Assembly (NCBI GenBank): GCA_963575745.1 | Contig: CAUYUJ010012747.1 | Coordinates: forward strand, 163,555 to 226,351 | DNA: 62,797 bases | Direction of reading: 5' to 3' | Source: Prorocentrum cordatum | Lineage: Eukaryota > Sar > Dinophyceae > Prorocentrales > Prorocentraceae | Shown: positions 59,741 to 62,797 of the stretch, in pieces | Layout of the letters: each line of letters begins with the position of its first letter | Numbering within the stretch: position 1 is the first letter of the stretch | Program-made: the position numbers and the translations under genes | The notes under the pieces: model-generated | Database searches by the model: none | Seen by the model: the letters and a program-made list of their open reading frames with translations, nothing else | Told to the model about the DNA's origin: nothing

Positions 59741-60600
59741 CATCCCATAACCCTGATGTTATTCAATCGTGCATCCTCGAGTTGGGCACAATTTGGTAGT
59801 GTGTCCAGCCGAGGCTCCCACAAAGTCGAGGTTCGAGGTCGCCATACCCCCCGTTAGATTACGACGCCACTGTTGGGAGGTAACTTTTAGCATCGGCTCT
59901 GGTAGATCCGTGGCCGACAAACGCCCTAATCCCGCACAGTTCAGCAGAATCCCTCTCAATCCAGTGCTATCCTTGGCTTAATCTGCTGGTTGAAGGTTTC
60001 CCAAATCGAGCTTAAGAGCCTTTGATATGTCTTTCGAGGACCTCCTGGATCTGTTTCCTATATTGTTAGGTGTCCCGATTCGACGCTGATTGATCTCACC
60101 AAGGTGGGCGGCGAGGATTACTGCGGGAAGTCGCGGGAGAATTGCGAGAGCTGCGCGCAAACGTGGTGTGGCGCTGGCGACGGCTCGCAGGCGAGTCGGC
60201 TACTGAACGCATGAGAGTGGCCCTTCGCTGGAGTGGCCCACCACAGGGCTTCCACCCCCAATAGCACTGCCGGCGGCTGCAACAGAGGTGGATCGCCAGA
60301 TAACCGAGGGAGGACAACTACATGGATTGGCAAGGCTTCGGGTTGCGCACAGGCAGCCCTCCAGGTGGTCCCCGCTGACCTCCACAGGCCCCACCAGTAG
60401 CCCGGGGCGGTCTCAACACCCCCACCCTGGCGTTGTGGTTAGGAGCGACCATGAAGGGGATCAATGGGACTACCTGGGGAGGGCTCTGTCTGAGCGCAAC
60501 CCGAGCCCTCACCAGCATGTATCCAGGGGGTACCATCGCCGTGTCTTTGACACGGCTCCCTGTGGAGTACGTGCATTCCCCGCCCCTTGGCTGTCCACCC
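59741..60600 (+). other. Unassigned stretch
   Basis: The minus-strand frame 59,759-59,959 (VTSQQWRRNLTGG) may extend the LINE fragment but is not diagnostic. The remainder shows no gene or repeat that I can support. Confidence 0.3.
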
Positions 60601-60603
60601 CGT

Positions 60604-60865
60604 GTGCCTCCGCCGACGCGGGCCTGCACACTGGGCGTACACTCCCCGGCCCTTGGCTGTCCACCCCTTGTTCTGGAGGTAGGAAAGGGGTATGGTATAA
60701 AGGGGTGTGGTGCTAATTTCATGTAAAGGGGAATCTGGCGATGTTTTTTATCGCAGATAGCATCGCCGTTTTCACGATTGGAACCATACCCCTTTATGCC
60801 ACACCCCTTTCCGACCTTCAAACTTGTGCCTCCGCCGACTGTGGCCTGTGCACTGGGATTTGCAC
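60604..60865. repeat. Inverted-repeat element inside a direct repeat
   Basis: GAAAGGGGTATGG and ATAAAGGGGTGTGG (60,684-60,712) are inverted as CCATACCCCTTTAT and CCACACCCCTTTCC (60,784-60,814). Outside these arms GTGCCTCCGCCGAC with CACTGGG occurs in direct orientation at 60,604 and 60,829. The centre holds GCGATGTTTTTTATCGC-like hairpins. Confidence 0.75.
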
Positions 60866-61282
60866 CCCCCCCCCCTCGGGCCCCCGACATCCGACGAAGC
60901 CCTGCAGCGTTTGAGAAGCTGTCTTTGCTTTCGGAGAAGGCCTGGAAAGCTTCGCCGAGGGCGCGGGGGGCTTCTGAGAAGCCCCGCCGCCTCTCGGGAA
61001 GGCCTGCCACGTCTCACTTCCCCCCGGGCTCGCCGCCGACCAGAGGCCTGGATGCCTTCCCGGGGGCCCAGCCTCTCATCCTGACGTGGCCGCTTTCTCG
61101 TGCTGGTTGCCCCCCGGGGCCGGGCCGGGGCCCCGGAGGGCTGAAGACTGCAAAACGGGTCCCTCCGCCGCAGCGTGAACGCTCACGACAGCGAGAACGG
61201 CAGGGCCCGCCGCTCAGGACCCCTGGGACGAGTTCGCCATCCGTCGCGGGACCTCTGCTAGGGGAACAGACTCGGATCGGCG
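60866..61282 (+). other. Unassigned GC-rich stretch
   Basis: GGGGCTTCTGAGAAGCCCC-type short hairpins (60,960-60,990). A 202-codon frame (60,778-61,386) spans dispersed repeats and has no domain. Confidence 0.35.
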
Positions 61283-61345
61283 CTGGGCCCCCCTCCCTGG
61301 CGCGCAGAGCGCGCCAGGGGCGGCGCCGGAGGCGCCGGCAAGGGT
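61283..61345 (-). repeat. CTGGCGCGC palindromic repeat, reverse orientation
   Basis: CCCTCCCTGGCGCGC-AGA-GCGCGCCAG followed by GGCGCCGGAGGCGCC. A related forward fragment (GCGCCGATCCGAGAAATCCG) is at 61,470. Confidence 0.78.
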
Positions 61346-61779
61346 CAGAGCCCCGAATCATCAGGGGTAACTCGGGTCAGGGCTAACTCGGGTTCCTTTT
61401 TCGGGAATCCGAACCCGACTTACCCCGGACCCGAGTTGCCCCAGATAACTCGGGTGCCCAGAAGGGGGCTCCAGCGCCGATCCGAGAAATCCGCGCGGAC
61501 CTCCCAGTTGTGTGTTTATGTCATGCTTCGTTCCCCTGGTGAAGCGAGGCGCGCCTCGCCCAGGCTCAGCAGCGGCTCCATCGGCGGGGTGGCGGCTCCT
61601 TTGTTCATTCCCCTCTCGTCGCGTCCCCGGGGGGACCTCGAAGGGAAAGCCCGAGGACGGCGAACACTTTCGGGGCCTGCTCCCCTCGGAGTCCGCCTTT
61701 GCGCCTCTCCGCCTTCGCGACAGGCAGGGCCCCATTCCCTTTTCTCCTTTTCTCTTCCGCCGCCCCCCTGTGCTGACGC
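61346..61779 (+). other. Unassigned stretch with a dispersed repeat fragment
   Basis: 61,465-61,520 carries GCGCCGATCCGAGAAATCCG, then GTGTGTTTATGTC, as in 43,940-44,160. Short inverted TAACTCGGG/CCCGAGTT phrases lie at 61,366-61,450. No gene. Confidence 0.45.
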
Positions 61780-61965
61780 AGGGAGGAGGAGGAGGCGGTA
61801 GGAGGTAGGAGGGAGGAGGGAGGAGGGAGGAGGGAGGAGGATCAGGAGGAGGAGGAGGTAGGAGGAGGAGGAGGAGGAGGAGGAGGAGGAGGAGGGAGGG
61901 GTAGACAGCGAGGAGGAGGAGGAGGAGGAGGAGGAGGAGGAGGAGGAGGAAGGGGAAGAGGCTTG
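61780..61965 (+). repeat. (GGA)n microsatellite
   Basis: GGAGGAGGA runs with (GGAGGGA)n at 61,808-61,840. Confidence 0.93.
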
Positions 61966-62701
61966 AACCTGGAGATCCCCCCCAAAACCGAAAAGGAGCA
62001 TGGCCAAACCCGAAATCCCGACAGTGGGCGAAACCCGAAAAAAGGCCAGAGGCCCAAACCCGACAAGCTGGGAGGGGGCCCACCTAGAAAAGCTGAGGAG
62101 GGAATCTCGAAGGAGGCAGGGCGAGGTAGTAGACGGCAGGAGGAGGTCGGAGGAGTGAGAGGGGGCAGGAGATGTTAGCAGGGACGAGGAGGTAGGACGA
62201 GCCAGGGTGCAGCTGGAGGAGGCTGGTGGACGTAGGATGAGGTAGGACAAGGCAGACAGAGGTAGGAAACCTACGAAGGCAACGGAGAGGGTAGTAGGGC
62301 GGTAAAAAGTCAGCACGTGGAATTCTTGGGCTTACCGGGTTCTGGGTAGCGCGTCGGCGAGTGGTGTTTTCCATCAGGTACTTCAGCGTGGTCCGTTTGT
62401 GATTTCTGCGATGTTGGCGGCTGTGTTGAGGTCTCCTTCGTTGAAGGTTGCCCCCGCGGCGTTGTCACGTGGCGAATCGAATGGAACAGATGCGTTCGCC
62501 TCCCAGGCGTTGCTACACTAATGTGTGTACGTTCGGTCCGCGCTGCATTGCCACCATGTCACTGCCACATGGCAAGTGAAGTGGGATAGTATGTTTGTTT
62601 GCCTCTCAGGCCTTGCCATGAGGCGTTGCCATGTGGAGGGTAGAGTGGAGCAGTAGGTGGTCCTCTGCTTCGTTGCTACCTACGTGCCGAGCAGAGTGGA
62701 G

Positions 62702-62706
<5 letters not shown>
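61966..62706 (+). other. Unassigned stretch
   Basis: 62,460-62,700 contains imperfect 60-130 bp repeats built of CGTTGCCATGTGG, GAGTGGAGCAG and GCCTCCCAGGCGTTGC phrases. No gene. Confidence 0.4.

Positions 62707-62797
<91 letters not shown>
62707..62797 (+). repeat. (GT)n microsatellite at window end
   Basis: A pure TG run continues past the edge of the window. Confidence 0.98.

Overview
The window looks like repeat-dense nuclear DNA of a dinoflagellate. The evidence is high GC, very abundant microsatellites and minisatellites, non-LTR retrotransposon remnants, several short terminal-inverted-repeat (TIR) elements, and almost no recognisable host gene. No rRNA, tRNA, CRISPR array or bacterial-type operon was seen. 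The assignment is an inference and I cannot name the genus; Prorocentrum or Symbiodiniaceae-like genomes would fit.

About 1-30,033 is two head-to-tail copies of one unusually large (about 16 kb) non-LTR retrotransposon. Copy A (1-13,709) is cut by the window edge and decayed. Copy B (14,021-30,033) is complete end to end but carries a few frameshifts. Each copy has ORF1 (coiled-coil, gag-like position) and ORF2 (about 2,200 residues: helical domain, two hydrophobic segments, an ADP-ribosyltransferase-like patch, a Cys cluster, a basic proline-rich tail). ORF3 follows (APE-type endonuclease, reverse transcriptase, CCHC knuckle, RNase H, acidic repeats, coiled coil). Both copies end in a conserved 3' UTR running straight into a (TC)n tract, and copy B is bounded by (TC)n on both sides.

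The most striking signal lies inside this element. A hairpin recurs about every 1.1 kb through all three ORFs, about 15 in copy B and 12 in copy A. Its inner stem is 3 bp, its tetraloop is usually TTCA or TCCA, and one C is bulged at a fixed place. The outer arms differ in sequence from site to site but always pair. The core is read in all three codon phases, so the constraint acts on nucleic acid, not protein.

About 30,000-34,740 holds a degenerate GTGAGTCT stretch, a 152-bp satellite array, a CTTAT-rich tract and a 0.9-kb tandem repeat. From about 34,700 to the end is a mosaic of dispersed repeats: two TIR families (GTCGGGC- and TACAGTCGGGGC-ended), foldback elements, a palindromic CTGGCGCGC family, a 90-bp minisatellite nested in a TIR element, and many (GGA)n, (TCC)n and (GAC)n tracts. 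A second, ordinary-sized (4.4 kb) decayed LINE lies at 44,491-48,907, and a LINE reverse transcriptase fragment lies on the minus strand near 59.3-59.7 kb. A few exon-like open frames remain unidentified.
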